A program made the translations under genes and the position numbers. Source: an uncultured Latescibacterota bacterium (GTDB lineage Bacteria > Latescibacterota > UBA2968). Taken from it: a DNA stretch of 64,000 nucleotides. Of the stretch, positions 8,069 through 16,260 are shown one piece after another. The stretch is from the NCBI GenBank assembly GCA_958295785.1, contig OY282377.1, positions 5,024,896 through 5,088,895 of the forward strand, in the 5' to 3' direction. The notes under the pieces are model-generated. The model had not been told where the DNA came from. It saw only the letters and a list, made by a program, of their open reading frames with translations, and did not search any database. Within the stretch, counting starts at the first letter, position 1. Every line of letters starts with the position of its first letter.

Positions 8069-10348
8069 TCATATCCCAAATCCCCCCCGGCGGTGCTCGA
8101 TCTTTATTTGCGGAATATCTTTGATATTGATCTTAAAAAAGAAGCCTCGATTAAAACCCGTGGGATACCATGAAAACCGGGCTTCCCAACAGTGGAGGTC
8201 GCGGTAAAGCGAAAGGCTTTGCGCCGAGAGTTTGGCATTGGGCAATATATCGACATTGATCGCATAGTCGATCCGCAAAATTTGAAAGGGATTGACGCCC
8301 AGATCTGCTTTGACCCACGAGGTTTTGGTCAGTGTATTGCCGAATCGCCGCATGGCAATGTGGTGCGAGAGGTTGAATCGCCACGGCCCTGCGCTGGCAA
8401 AATCGCTGTACAGATCGCGTTCAAAGCCAAAATCGGCACTGTTGGAAAAATCGGACGTTTGGGTGCGCGGATCGGATCGACCGCCGGCAAAGCGAAAATT
8501 GGAGGTGACACTGAGGTTTTGCAAGCGCGGGTGCAAGAGCGACCGATTGCCCGCGTCGTCATAAAGCCCGTGGGTCATGGCGATGCGAACATCCACGCGG
8601 CGGTCGGGTTTGAGAGACGCGCGGGTGCGAAGAGAACGCCATTTTTGCCCCGGCGCGTCAAAATCGTACCCGGTTGACAGATTGAGCGTGGCCAGGGTAA
8701 AGCGATGAAAGTCGTCGCCGCGTTGGGTTTTGAGTTCGAGGGTGTTGCCGATATTAAAATTGATGCTGCGCCGGGCGTCATTCCAGTTGCGGTTGCCCCC
8801 AACGCCAAACGCGCCGCCATAGATGCTTCCGGCCTGGCTGTAATTGAAATTGATCTGGGGTTGAAGGCGATGCCGAATGCCGCGCAATCGCCCGATATGC
8901 GGTTGGAAGATGCCGTACAATGTCGTGCCCGAAGTCATCGCCGCGCTGTAGGACGTGCGGCGCGTGGTCGAGTCCGCGTCGCTGTATATCAATTCCTCGC
9001 TGAGATTCAAACTCGGCGTGAGGTCGAGCCAGCCCATGGGCCGGTGCTGGCTGTTGACAGTGAGGAGGTTTTGCAGGGAAACGCGCTCGGTATTGGGCGT
9101 TGGGTCCGGGTTGCGCGTAAAATTGTTGGACAAGGTGCTGGAAAATCCGTAGTAAAAGGCGCGATACCACCGGTCGGATGTAGGAGTGGATTCATCGCCG
9201 CCAAAGATGCGGCGTCTGGGTTGCCGAAAGCCGATGCGGGGAAAGCCCTGAAAGCTGTTGGTTTTTTTGCTCAAGTCGCGGTAATACGTCAGGCTGCCGT
9301 CAATGCTGCGCCCGGATTCTGTCCAGCGTTTGTCAAAAGAAAAGCTGGAGCGCAGTTGCCGGTTGAGATAGCGATACAAATTGTCGCTGTTGCGTCTGTC
9401 AAAATTGGTGCTGGTGGAAAACTGCCCGCGCCCCCGGATATTGGTGGTGGCGTTGAGGCGGTGCTGGTGTTGCAGGTTGACGCGCCAATTGTGGGCCGCG
9501 CTGCCTCCCGAGGTGTTGCGGTCGTACCCGAGATCGACGGCGCCGCTGTACCGGTTCCGCGCCGCGTATACAAACCGCGATTCGAGCAGGAACCCGCCGC
9601 GCTCTCGAAACGTGCCCTTCAAGGTGGCATCCCAGTATTCGCTCGGCGCGAAATAGTATCCGACATTGCGGACAAAAATGCCATCGCGGTCGTTGCTGCC
9701 CACCCCCGGCGTGAGCAAGCCCGATTGCCGCCCTTGCTTGACCGGAAAAACAAAAAAGGGAACCCAAAAAACCGGGATCGGCCCAATGCGAAAGGTGACG
9801 GAGCGACCAATGGCTTTGTCGTTTTGCAAAATGCGTACATTTTTGCACAAAAAATCGTAGTGTACATGGTCGAGGTCGCAGGTGCTCAGGGAAAGATCAA
9901 AGGCGTTGAGTGCTTTTTGGCCTTCGATCACGATGTGGGATCCGCGATAGTATTTGCGCTGGTGGGAGGCGCGCCCGGTACGCACGCGCCCGCGTTCTGT
10001 ATCGAGGTTGTAGCGCATGTAAGTGCCCAATATGCGTTCTTTGCCGCGCGTAAATTCGGGCAGGCCCCGGGTTTTAGCCCCTGTGGAATCGGGCAAGGCC
10101 CGCGCCGTGACCGTGCGGGTGTTTTGATCGTAGATAATATGCCCGGCTTTGAGCAAAATGTCGCGGTGGCGCAAGGTGGCATTGCCCACGAGTTCCACGC
10201 GCTTGGCCCGCACGCGATAGACGACCTCGGCGGCGTCAAACGCGATGGAATCGCCAGGTGCTCGTTCGGGCAGTTGGCACCATCCCGGCGCGGCGCACAA
10301 CACGCACAGCGCGGCGAGCAACCATTTTTTGTTGCAAATATCCATCAT
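8069..10348 (-). CDS. lptD: LPS-assembly outer membrane protein LptD (OstA-like)
   Basis: Inserts lipopolysaccharide into the outer leaflet of the outer membrane. About 759 residues: a signal peptide (KKWLLAALCVLCAAPGWC), an N-terminal OstA/LptA-like domain (about 30-150, with VYRVRAKRVELVGNATLRHR), then a large beta-barrel domain rich in alternating aromatic strands, containing GPIPVFWVPFFVFPVKQGR and GLLTPGVGSNDRDG. The start is placed at the ATG pair 10348/10345, directly before the signal peptide; a longer reading adds 36 hydrophobic, unlikely residues. Its presence shows a diderm envelope with LPS. No strong ribosome site is visible. Confidence 0.9.
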   Translation of the reverse strand: MMDICNKKWLLAALCVLCAAPGWCQLPERAPGDSIAFDAAEVVYRVRAKRVELVGNATLRHRDILLKAGHIIYDQNTRTVTARALPDSTGAKTRGLPEFTRGKERILGTYMRYNLDTERGRVRTGRASHQRKYYRGSHIVIEGQKALNAFDLSLSTCDLDHVHYDFLCKNVRILQNDKAIGRSVTFRIGPIPVFWVPFFVFPVKQGRQSGLLTPGVGSNDRDGIFVRNVGYYFAPSEYWDATLKGTFRERGGFLLESRFVYAARNRYSGAVDLGYDRNTSGGSAAHNWRVNLQHQHRLNATTNIRGRGQFSTSTNFDRRNSDNLYRYLNRQLRSSFSFDKRWTESGRSIDGSLTYYRDLSKKTNSFQGFPRIGFRQPRRRIFGGDESTPTSDRWYRAFYYGFSSTLSNNFTRNPDPTPNTERVSLQNLLTVNSQHRPMGWLDLTPSLNLSEELIYSDADSTTRRTSYSAAMTSGTTLYGIFQPHIGRLRGIRHRLQPQINFNYSQAGSIYGGAFGVGGNRNWNDARRSINFNIGNTLELKTQRGDDFHRFTLATLNLSTGYDFDAPGQKWRSLRTRASLKPDRRVDVRIAMTHGLYDDAGNRSLLHPRLQNLSVTSNFRFAGGRSDPRTQTSDFSNSADFGFERDLYSDFASAGPWRFNLSHHIAMRRFGNTLTKTSWVKADLGVNPFQILRIDYAINVDILPNAKLSAQSLSLYRDLHCWEARFSWYPTGFNRGFFFKINIKDIPQIKIEHRRGGFGI

Positions 10349-10601
10349 TTTAGAGAATATAAGTGGTGACACGACAAACGTAGATTCGGAATTTGGAAAA
10401 GTCAACGGCGGAACAAAGAAAGCGACTGCAGGACATGACAAAGCGGACAGACGCATCCCAAAACGAGCGCAACGGGGTACAACTGCGGCAGCCGTTCATC
10501 GAAAGTCGTAGGGGTTGGGCAGGGTGGACTGACAACTGACAACTGACAACTGATTTTTGTTGTTGATACATCTTGAGGAAATCGGTATCTTTTTTTTCGG
10601 T
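10349..10601. other. Intergenic stretch with short tandem repeat
   Basis: No gene seen. Holds a copy of the short motif ACGGGGTACAACTGC (also near 25617, 32575, 33820, 47820 and 50120) and a threefold GACAACT tandem at about 10529-10550. Confidence 0.5.
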
Positions 10602-10684
10602 GCGGACGTGGTGGAATTGGCAGACACGCCAGATTTAGGATCTGGTGGGTAATACCCGTGGGGGTTCAAATCCCCCCGTCCGCA
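10602..10684 (+). tRNA. tRNA-Leu(UAG)
   Basis: Class II tRNA with acceptor stem GCGGACG/CGTCCGC, D-arm GGTGGAATTGGCAGACAC, anticodon stem CCAGA/TCTGG around loop TTTAGGA (anticodon UAG), a long variable arm and a T-arm with GGTTCAAATCC. CCA is not exactly encoded (ACCC follows). Confidence 0.95.
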
Positions 10685-10721
10685 CCCAAAACAATTCGGC
10701 GTTTCGGCGCGCAATCCCCAA

Positions 10722-10763
10722 CCAAAAAAGGACGCCCTTCTGGGAGCTTTTTTGGTTTTTTTT
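10722..10763 (+). terminator. Rho-independent terminator after tRNA-Leu(UAG)
   Basis: A 9-bp outer stem CCAAAAAAG/CTTTTTTGG with an inner CCC/GGG stem, followed by a run of T. It lies 37 bases past the tRNA and 20 bases before the decarboxylase start. Confidence 0.75.
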
Positions 10764-10783
10764 ACCCAGAAAGTGAGGCTTAT

Positions 10784-12046
10784 GTGGTCGCATTTCTAAG
10801 TGATGAGCAAGTGCGGGCAATTCGGGCGCGGTTTGGGTCGCCGGTGTATGTGTACGACCAGCGCACGCTCGAGGCACAGGCCGAGGCCGTGCTGAATTTT
10901 CCCAATGCCTTTGGCCTGACCGCGCGGTACGCGATGAAGGCATTGCCCAACAAAGCCGCGATTCGCATTTTGACGCAAAAGGGGTTGCACCTCGATGCGA
11001 GCAGTGGATACGAGGTCGAGCGCGCGATGCGTGCCGGCGTGCCGGGGCAGCACATTATGCTCACGGCGCAAGAGATGCCCAAAAATTTGGCGTGCTCAAT
11101 CGATCAAGGCGTGATTTTTAATGCGTGTTCGCTAAATCAGTTGCGAAAATTTGGGGAATTATTTCCCGGTCACGCCCTTTCTGTACGCATCAACCCGGGC
11201 ATGGGGTCGGGGCACAGCAACCGCACCAATGTGGGCGGGCCTGCGGCGAGTTTTGGAATATGGCATGCGTATATTCCCGAAGTGCATCAAATTTGCAAAC
11301 AGCGCGATTTGACGGTGACGACCGTGCATACGCATATCGGGTCGGGAAGCGACCCCGAGGTGTGGGAGCGGGTGGCACTGATGGCGTTGGACATTTGCGT
11401 GGGATTTGCACACGCGACCACCTTGAGCCTGGGCGGCGGGTACAAGGTCGGGCGCGTGCCGGGCGAGGCATCGACTGATTTGCAGGTCATTGGCCGCCAT
11501 GTGGCCGAGGCGTTTCACCAGACCGCGGGCAAGACGGGCCGGGCGTTGCGTTTGGAAGTGGAACCCGGCACGTATCTGGTCGCAAATGCCGGGGCCATTG
11601 TGGCAACGGCGATAGATGTGGTGGATACGGGAACGGACGGGTACCGCTTTATCAAGACGGATACCGGCATGACCGAAGTCATTCGACCGAGCATGTACGG
11701 CGCGCAGCACCCCATCCACATCATACCTGCCCAAGCAGAGGCGCGCGGGGTTGGCGCGTATATCGTGGTGGGTCACTGTTGCGAAAGCGGCGATGTGCTC
11801 ACGCCCGCGCCCGATGATCCAGAGGGGTTGCTGCCGCGTCACCTCACAGAAGCAAAGGCGGGAGACGCGGTGGTCATCGGCGGGGCCGGCGCGTATTGCG
11901 CGGGCATGTCATCGAAGAATTACAACTCGTTTCCAGAAGCAGCCGAGGTGTTGTTGGGCCGCGACGGTGCGCTGCACCTGATTCGCAAGCGACAGACATT
12001 GGATCAGATTTTGGCGAATGAGATGCTGCCGGATTTTTTGAAATAG
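10784..12046 (+). CDS. Fold-III PLP decarboxylase, diaminopimelate decarboxylase-like
   Basis: A 420-residue member of the LysA/ODC alanine-racemase-fold family. PLP lysine in RYAMKALPNKAA (where the family has YAxKAN), HTHIGSGSD, SLGGGYKVGR, EPGTYLVANAG, the active-site CESGD and a C-terminal GAYCAGMSSKNYNSFP segment are all visible. The family decarboxylates meso-diaminopimelate or related amino acids; the unusual RINPGMGSGHS region leaves the exact substrate open. The start is GTG at 10784 with GAGG 5 bases upstream; longer readings would run into the tRNA and its terminator. Confidence 0.85.
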   Translation: MVAFLSDEQVRAIRARFGSPVYVYDQRTLEAQAEAVLNFPNAFGLTARYAMKALPNKAAIRILTQKGLHLDASSGYEVERAMRAGVPGQHIMLTAQEMPKNLACSIDQGVIFNACSLNQLRKFGELFPGHALSVRINPGMGSGHSNRTNVGGPAASFGIWHAYIPEVHQICKQRDLTVTTVHTHIGSGSDPEVWERVALMALDICVGFAHATTLSLGGGYKVGRVPGEASTDLQVIGRHVAEAFHQTAGKTGRALRLEVEPGTYLVANAGAIVATAIDVVDTGTDGYRFIKTDTGMTEVIRPSMYGAQHPIHIIPAQAEARGVGAYIVVGHCCESGDVLTPAPDDPEGLLPRHLTEAKAGDAVVIGGAGAYCAGMSSKNYNSFPEAAEVLLGRDGALHLIRKRQTLDQILANEMLPDFLK

Positions 12047-12061
12047 CGCGGGTGATGGGCT

Positions 12062-13201
12062 ATGACTTATGACGCTATCGTATTGGGCGCGGGGATCAAT
12101 GGGTGTGGCATTGCAGGCGAACTCGCCGAGCGCGGGCAGCGGGTGCTGGTGTTGGATAAAGGGGAGATCGGCGGGGGAACGTCGTCCAAGTCGTCTCGCC
12201 TGATCCACGGGGGGTTGCGGTATTTGGAAACGATGCAATTTGGCATGGTGCGCGAGGCATTGGCAGATCGCTTCGCCCTTTTGGGCCGCTATCCAGAACT
12301 CGTTTCAATGCGGCCTTTTTACGTGCCCATTTATCGGACGAGCCCGCGCCCGGTGTGGCGGTTGTGGACCGGGATCAAGCTCTACGACGCGCTGGCCGGG
12401 CGGCGCAATGTCTATCGGTCGGGCAAGGTGTCTCGAAAGCGATTTGCACGCGCATTTCCCGCAATAAAGCGAGAGGGGCTTCGGGCGGTCTTGCGGTATT
12501 ACGATGGCAAGACCCATGATCGGGCACTCACCCAGCGCGTGGCAGAAGATTCACGAGCGATGGGATGCGCGTTTTGCGAACGGGTCGATGTGCGCCATGT
12601 CGCGTGGGACGAGCGCGGCTTTGCCGTATCGGTCGGCGATGAAATATTCACCAGTCGCATTCTGGTCAATGCCACGGGTCCGTGGATCGACGAGGTGGCA
12701 GCGCGCTATGGCTTGCCCTCGCGGTTTCAGATTCGCAAGGTGAGCGGCGTTCACATTTTTGTCGATGGCCTGCTTTCGCCCGATCCACTGTTTTTGCAGA
12801 CGGCGAGCAAGCGCGTTTTTTTTCTGATTCCCGAACCGGAACGCGATCAGACCATGATCGGCACGACCGAGCGCGAAGAGCGCGGACGGGTCGATGGCGT
12901 GCGGGTTCGAGAATCGGAGGTCGATTATTTGATTCGAGAAGTGAATGCCTATCTCACCGCAGGCCGCCGCTTGCAACGCGCAGATATAACCGATGCCTGT
13001 GTGGGCGTTCGCCCTTTGGTGGCCCGAAAAGGCGATGCCACCGATCTCTCGCGGGAATGGGAATTGGATTTGCACACGCGGGGGAACGCGCAATTGCTCA
13101 ATGTGTTTGGCGGCAAACTGACCACGTATTTGTCCCTGTCGCGCCGCGCCGCCGATACGCTCGGCATCGAGACAATGATGCGCGTGGCCCTTCGCGCGTG
13201 A
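12062..13201 (+). CDS. FAD-dependent glycerol-3-phosphate dehydrogenase-like protein
   Basis: A DAO-superfamily flavoprotein of 379 residues. The N-terminal Rossmann fingerprint is DAIVLGAGINGCGIAGELA, followed by GGGTSSKSSRLIHGGLRYLE, which is the GlpD/GlpA substrate and FAD signature. Later come NATGPWIDE, VSGVHIFVD and GVRPLV. It lacks the extra C-terminal domain of full-length GlpD (about 500 residues). It probably oxidises glycerol-3-phosphate at the membrane face. It starts 15 bases after the decarboxylase and 62 bases before the transporter; all three may share a transcript. Confidence 0.85.
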   Translation: MTYDAIVLGAGINGCGIAGELAERGQRVLVLDKGEIGGGTSSKSSRLIHGGLRYLETMQFGMVREALADRFALLGRYPELVSMRPFYVPIYRTSPRPVWRLWTGIKLYDALAGRRNVYRSGKVSRKRFARAFPAIKREGLRAVLRYYDGKTHDRALTQRVAEDSRAMGCAFCERVDVRHVAWDERGFAVSVGDEIFTSRILVNATGPWIDEVAARYGLPSRFQIRKVSGVHIFVDGLLSPDPLFLQTASKRVFFLIPEPERDQTMIGTTEREERGRVDGVRVRESEVDYLIREVNAYLTAGRRLQRADITDACVGVRPLVARKGDATDLSREWELDLHTRGNAQLLNVFGGKLTTYLSLSRRAADTLGIETMMRVALRA

Positions 13202-13263
13202 TGTCATGTCTTTTTGGAGATAGGATAAAGAATGCACAAGTCTCGCTTGTAGGGAGGAAATAG

Positions 13264-14676
13264 ATGAGCAAAAAATTGGACGATTTTAAGACCGCGGTTT
13301 TGCCCGAGCGCAAATTTGGATTTTGGCAAATGGCCGGGCCGGGCGCGATTTTGGTGGGCCTGTCTATCGGCGCGGGCGAGATTATCGTGTGGCCCTTGGT
13401 CGTTGCCGAGTATGGCGCGAGCATGATCTGGGCCGCAGTGCTCGGCGTGTTTTTGCAGATGTGGATCAACTTTGAGGTGGGGCGATGGACCATTGCCACG
13501 GGCGAAACGGTTTATACGGGATTTGCGCGCGTGTGGCGCGGGTTTGCACCGCTGTTCATCGCGATCACCCTGTTCTCGTGGATCGCACCCGGATGGGCGC
13601 GCGCTTCGGGGTTGGCCCTCAAAGCCCTGCTGGTCGGCCCCCAAGGCTGGGGATCGGACACGTTTTGGACCGTGATCACCTTTGGCGGCGTCGCGCTGAT
13701 TTTGTTTGGCCCCAAGTTGATTTACAATTCAATGGAAAAGGCCATTGAATTGATGGTGGCTATTGTTACCGTGGGGTTGATCGTGGTCGCCTTTGCCGTG
13801 GGCACGGCTGAGACGTGGATCGATCTCGGCAAGGGGATCGCAAATGTGGGGTACAAAGACCCGAATATGTCGGTCAAGGAGTTGTTCATCGCCATTGTAT
13901 TTGCCGGCGCGGGGGGAACGGCCAATTTGTTTTACACCTTTTATTTGCGGGACAAACACATTGGCATGGGCGCGCATGTGCCGATCATGCAAAATCCATT
14001 GCGCGGGCGCGCAGAAGCCATTCCCTCAACGGGATTTACGTTTGAAGAAACAAAAGAAAACGCAACGCGGTTCAAGGCGTGGTGGGATTACGTGAAAAAA
14101 GATCAGATGGTGTTTTTTTGGGGACTCAATTCCGTGACGATGATGCTGTTCATTTTCGGGGCACTCGCGGTGCTCCATCCCCAAGGCATTGTGCCGGCGC
14201 GCGGCACGCTGATTTGGGACGAGGCCGCGATTTTGGGCGAGGTTTGGGGCGATATGGGGCGCGTGATTTTTCTCTTGGTGGGGCTGGCAACCCTGTTTGG
14301 CACGCAACTCGCCCTTGTCGATGGGGTCTCGCGGTCTATTGCCGATCTTGTTTATACCAATTTTAAGGGCGCGCAAAAACGCGATCTGAGTTGGTGGTAT
14401 TTGCTCGTGGCGGGAATATGGATCGTGGCCGGATGCGCGATCACATTTGTGATGGAACAATACGGCGTGAGTGAGTTGGGCTTTTTGTTCAATGCGGCCT
14501 ATATGGGCGGGTTTGCCATGGCAATTTACGTGCCCCTGATGCTGTATATCAATTGTCGCTATTTGCCCAAAATCGCCCGACCGAGCAAGGGTTGCACCGC
14601 GATGATGGTACTCGCATCGCTGGTCTATGTCATATTCTCCATTGCCTGCGTGCTGTGGGAATTGGGGATTGGGTAG
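13264..14676 (+). CDS. Nramp-like integral membrane transporter
   Basis: 470 residues with about eleven hydrophobic helices. The first helix, GPGAILVGLSIGAGE, and the following WPLVVAEYGASMIW segment resemble the Nramp/SLC11 fold. However, the metal-binding DPGN of canonical Nramp helix 1 reads SIGAGE here, and the helix 6 MPH motif is not evident (FAGAGGTANLF instead). It is therefore an Nramp-related transporter whose substrate may not be Mn/Fe. The ATG is preceded by AGGGAGG at good spacing. Confidence 0.8.
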   Translation: MSKKLDDFKTAVLPERKFGFWQMAGPGAILVGLSIGAGEIIVWPLVVAEYGASMIWAAVLGVFLQMWINFEVGRWTIATGETVYTGFARVWRGFAPLFIAITLFSWIAPGWARASGLALKALLVGPQGWGSDTFWTVITFGGVALILFGPKLIYNSMEKAIELMVAIVTVGLIVVAFAVGTAETWIDLGKGIANVGYKDPNMSVKELFIAIVFAGAGGTANLFYTFYLRDKHIGMGAHVPIMQNPLRGRAEAIPSTGFTFEETKENATRFKAWWDYVKKDQMVFFWGLNSVTMMLFIFGALAVLHPQGIVPARGTLIWDEAAILGEVWGDMGRVIFLLVGLATLFGTQLALVDGVSRSIADLVYTNFKGAQKRDLSWWYLLVAGIWIVAGCAITFVMEQYGVSELGFLFNAAYMGGFAMAIYVPLMLYINCRYLPKIARPSKGCTAMMVLASLVYVIFSIACVLWELGIG

Positions 14677-14875
14677 CAGCGATCTGTCCAAAGGCGAGAT
14701 GGAAGTTTAGCCACAAAAGGCGAGCAGTGTGTAGGGGCGATGCCCCCGTGCTCGCCCAAAGATACAAGAGATAAAAAAGGGAGATGGAAGTTAGCACGAG
14801 ATAGGCGGCGATGAGAACTATCCAGACGCGATTCTCGTTTGTGCGCCAGCCAGCGTATATTCCTCCACATCTCAT
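14630..14875 (-). CDS. Small membrane protein, 3' part overrun by repeat (uncertain)
   Basis: An 81-codon reading frame with a strong ribosome site (GGAGG, 5 bases before ATG) and one clear membrane segment (VWIVLIAAYLVLTSISLFYL, about residues 18-37). Residues after about 41 are encoded by a family-1 hairpin repeat (14731-14757) and then by antisense of the transporter 3' end, so the original C-terminus seems to have been lost to repeat insertion. No family recognised. Confidence 0.35.
   Translation of the reverse strand: MRCGGIYAGWRTNENRVWIVLIAAYLVLTSISLFYLLYLWASTGASPLHTARLLWLNFHLAFGQIAATQSPIPTARRQWRI
14731..14757 (-). repeat. REP-like GC hairpin repeat (family 1), reverse orientation
   Basis: Reads GTAGGGGCGATGCCCCCGTG on the plus strand, the reverse complement of the other copies. 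Confidence 0.75.
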
Positions 14876-14898
14876 AATCTCCTCCAATGTCGAAAAAA

Positions 14899-14985
14899 AC
14901 AAAATACCCAACAGCTTGTAAAGTGCTATTTCACGCATGAAACAAGGGCTTGCGGTGAAGATCGCAAGCCCTTGTTTTTTGTGTA
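14899..14985. repeat. Direct repeat copy 1 with perfect hairpin
   Basis: Shares about 85 bases with 15705-15790: an AAAGTGCTATTTCACG block followed by a perfect 14-bp stem (14941-14954 with 14963-14976, AACAAGGGCTTGCG arm, 8-base loop) and a T run. Works as a plus-strand terminator; also brackets the DUF2335 cassette. Confidence 0.8.
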
Positions 14986-15003
14986 CATCAATAACCGACT
15001 TCG

Positions 15004-15348
15004 TCATTCTCGTTCCGTTTTCTTGCTCGCACCCCACGCGGTTACAACAGATGCAATACCAGACGCGCCCAGAATAGATCCCAACACCTCATGCCCCATT
15101 ATCATCTGAGTGTAGGCGAGATAAATTACGGCAAGTGAAATAACCACAGCACCTACCTGTGCAGAATGCACTTCCCTATTTTTTCGCCTATTCCCTTATC
15201 CTGTTTGCAAACCCTGGATGAAGCTCTTCATATTCTTTGAGTATTTTGGGGGATGGTATTGGTCCCACATGGTATTCGGATTGCATCACAAACGAGTTCT
15301 GCGAAGAAGAAGACCGCCGTTGTGGTTGTTTATTTTTTTTTTTGACAT
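15004..15348 (-). pseudogene. DUF2335 family small membrane protein, decayed
   Basis: Reading across frames recovers a complete DUF2335 protein: a GPIPSPKILKEYEELHPGF segment (family GPLPPPxxLxxYExxxPG), ANRIRE, then KKNREVHSAQVGAVV and two membrane segments ending in TERE. Three lesions break it: an 11-A run after the ATG (12 would be in frame), a TAG where tryptophan is expected (IRE-stop-AKK), and a 6-A run (5 would be in frame). The two length changes cancel and 345 bases equal 115 codons, so the reconstruction is internally consistent. The family is associated with phage and other mobile regions; function is unknown. Confidence 0.75.
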
Positions 15349-15397
15349 GGCGGCCTTTCCGTACTTTTTGAGGGTTTTATTTTTCATTCACCCGGTC

Positions 15398-15634
15398 TCA
15401 TGCCTTGTGTTTTGCATTGTTTTTTTCGATCTCCAATGCCCGCTGAAAGTCGCCTCCCAATACTGCCCAGTCATGCGCGAGTGCTTCGGCATCTGACTGA
15501 AATGGATATGACCTATCAACAGCAGATTCGGGATCAGATTCAGGGTAGGTTGGAAACAAGCTCGCCAATGTGCCGACGCCATACAAGAAATTTCTCCAAG
15601 TGGGGCACACCTGATTTAGCAGTTCAAATGACAT
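15398..15634 (-). CDS. Small hypothetical protein upstream of DUF2335 pseudogene
   Basis: 78 residues, acidic C-terminal part with SDAEALAHDWAVLGGDFQR, resembling short phage or mobile-region proteins that carry a DAxxLxxDWxxVGxDF motif; no function known. An AAAAGG site precedes the ATG. It is followed after 49 bases by the DUF2335 pseudogene on the same strand, and both lie between the two hairpin direct repeats. Confidence 0.5.
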   Translation of the reverse strand: MSFELLNQVCPTWRNFLYGVGTLASLFPTYPESDPESAVDRSYPFQSDAEALAHDWAVLGGDFQRALEIEKNNAKHKA

Positions 15635-15704
15635 TTTATCGCCTTTTGTTAAGAGAAGATCAAAAGAAATTCCATCATGCGATAAATAGACTTACAACTG
15701 TGAA

Positions 15705-15790
15705 CAACAAAATACACAGCGGGTTGCAAAGTGCTATTTCACGTACGGAACAAGGGCTTGCGGTGAAGATCGCAAGCCCTTGTTTTTTTT
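15705..15790. repeat. Direct repeat copy 2 with perfect hairpin, at the tRNA 3' end
   Basis: Second copy of the 14899-14985 repeat. The 14-bp stem occupies 15749-15784 and is followed on the plus strand by eight T. It touches the 3' end of tRNA-Leu(GAG), so it probably served as that tRNA's terminator before being duplicated. Confidence 0.8.
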
Positions 15791-15876
15791 GGTGCCGAAG
15801 AGGGGATTCGAACCCCTACACCCTTTCGAGTACTGCCCCCTCAAGACAGCGTGTCTACCAGTTCCACCACTTCGGC
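15790..15876 (-). tRNA. tRNA-Leu(GAG)
   Basis: Class II tRNA with acceptor GCCGAAG/CTTCGGC, anticodon stem CTGTC/GGCAG around loop TTGAGGG (anticodon GAG), a long variable arm and GGTTCGAATCC T-arm; CCA is encoded. It follows secG by a few bases, the same secG-tRNA-Leu(GAG) order as in E. coli (secG-leuU). Confidence 0.95.
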
Positions 15877-15883
15877 ACAAAAT

Positions 15884-16252
15884 TTATGGCGCGGTGCTAC
15901 CCGTATCGGCGGGTGTGGTCTCATTTTGCGGAAAGACCAAGGGCTGAGGGAATTGCTGCGCGGGCACCTGCCCCTGTTCCATCAACCGTTCGGCAGCCGT
16001 GGATGGGGCGGAATCCGTCGCGCGACCCGCGTACCAAAGCCCAATACAGGTCAGCGCGAAAATAATGCCCACATACGTGGTCACTTTTGCCAGCAAGGGC
16101 ACGGCACCACCGCCGCCAAACATCGACGTGCCGCCGCCCATACCGCCAAACGCACCGCCGGACAACCCGCCGCTTCTGCCGGGCTGCATCAAAATAGCCA
16201 AAATGAGAACCACACAAACCAGCACATGAACGACCAAAAGAAAAATTTCCAT
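15884..16252 (-). CDS. secG: Preprotein translocase subunit SecG
   Basis: Inner-membrane subunit that stimulates SecYEG translocation. 122 residues with an N-terminal membrane helix (FLLVVHVLVCVVLILAILM), the family signature QPGRSGGLSGGAFGG, a glycine-rich loop, a second helix (VTTYVGIIFALTCIGLWY) and a hydrophilic tail. It follows tpiA by 8 bases, so the glycolytic genes and secG probably form an operon ending in the tRNA. Confidence 0.95.
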   Translation of the reverse strand: MEIFLLVVHVLVCVVLILAILMQPGRSGGLSGGAFGGMGGGTSMFGGGGAVPLLAKVTTYVGIIFALTCIGLWYAGRATDSAPSTAAERLMEQGQVPAQQFPQPLVFPQNETTPADTGSTAP

Positions 16253-16260
16253 ATTACCCT

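Noticed and set aside
8705-10369. 554-codon open frame on the plus strand opposite lptD
   Set aside because: Antisense shadow; alanine/valine-rich composition without domain or ribosome site.
10658-10783. N-terminal extension of the PLP decarboxylase beginning inside tRNA-Leu
   Set aside because: It would be encoded by the tRNA and its terminator; GTG 10784 has a ribosome site and starts at the conserved domain.
15400-16065. 221-codon plus-strand frame across the tRNA-Leu(GAG) region
   Set aside because: It spans the tRNA, the hairpin repeat and the antisense of secG; no protein-like features.
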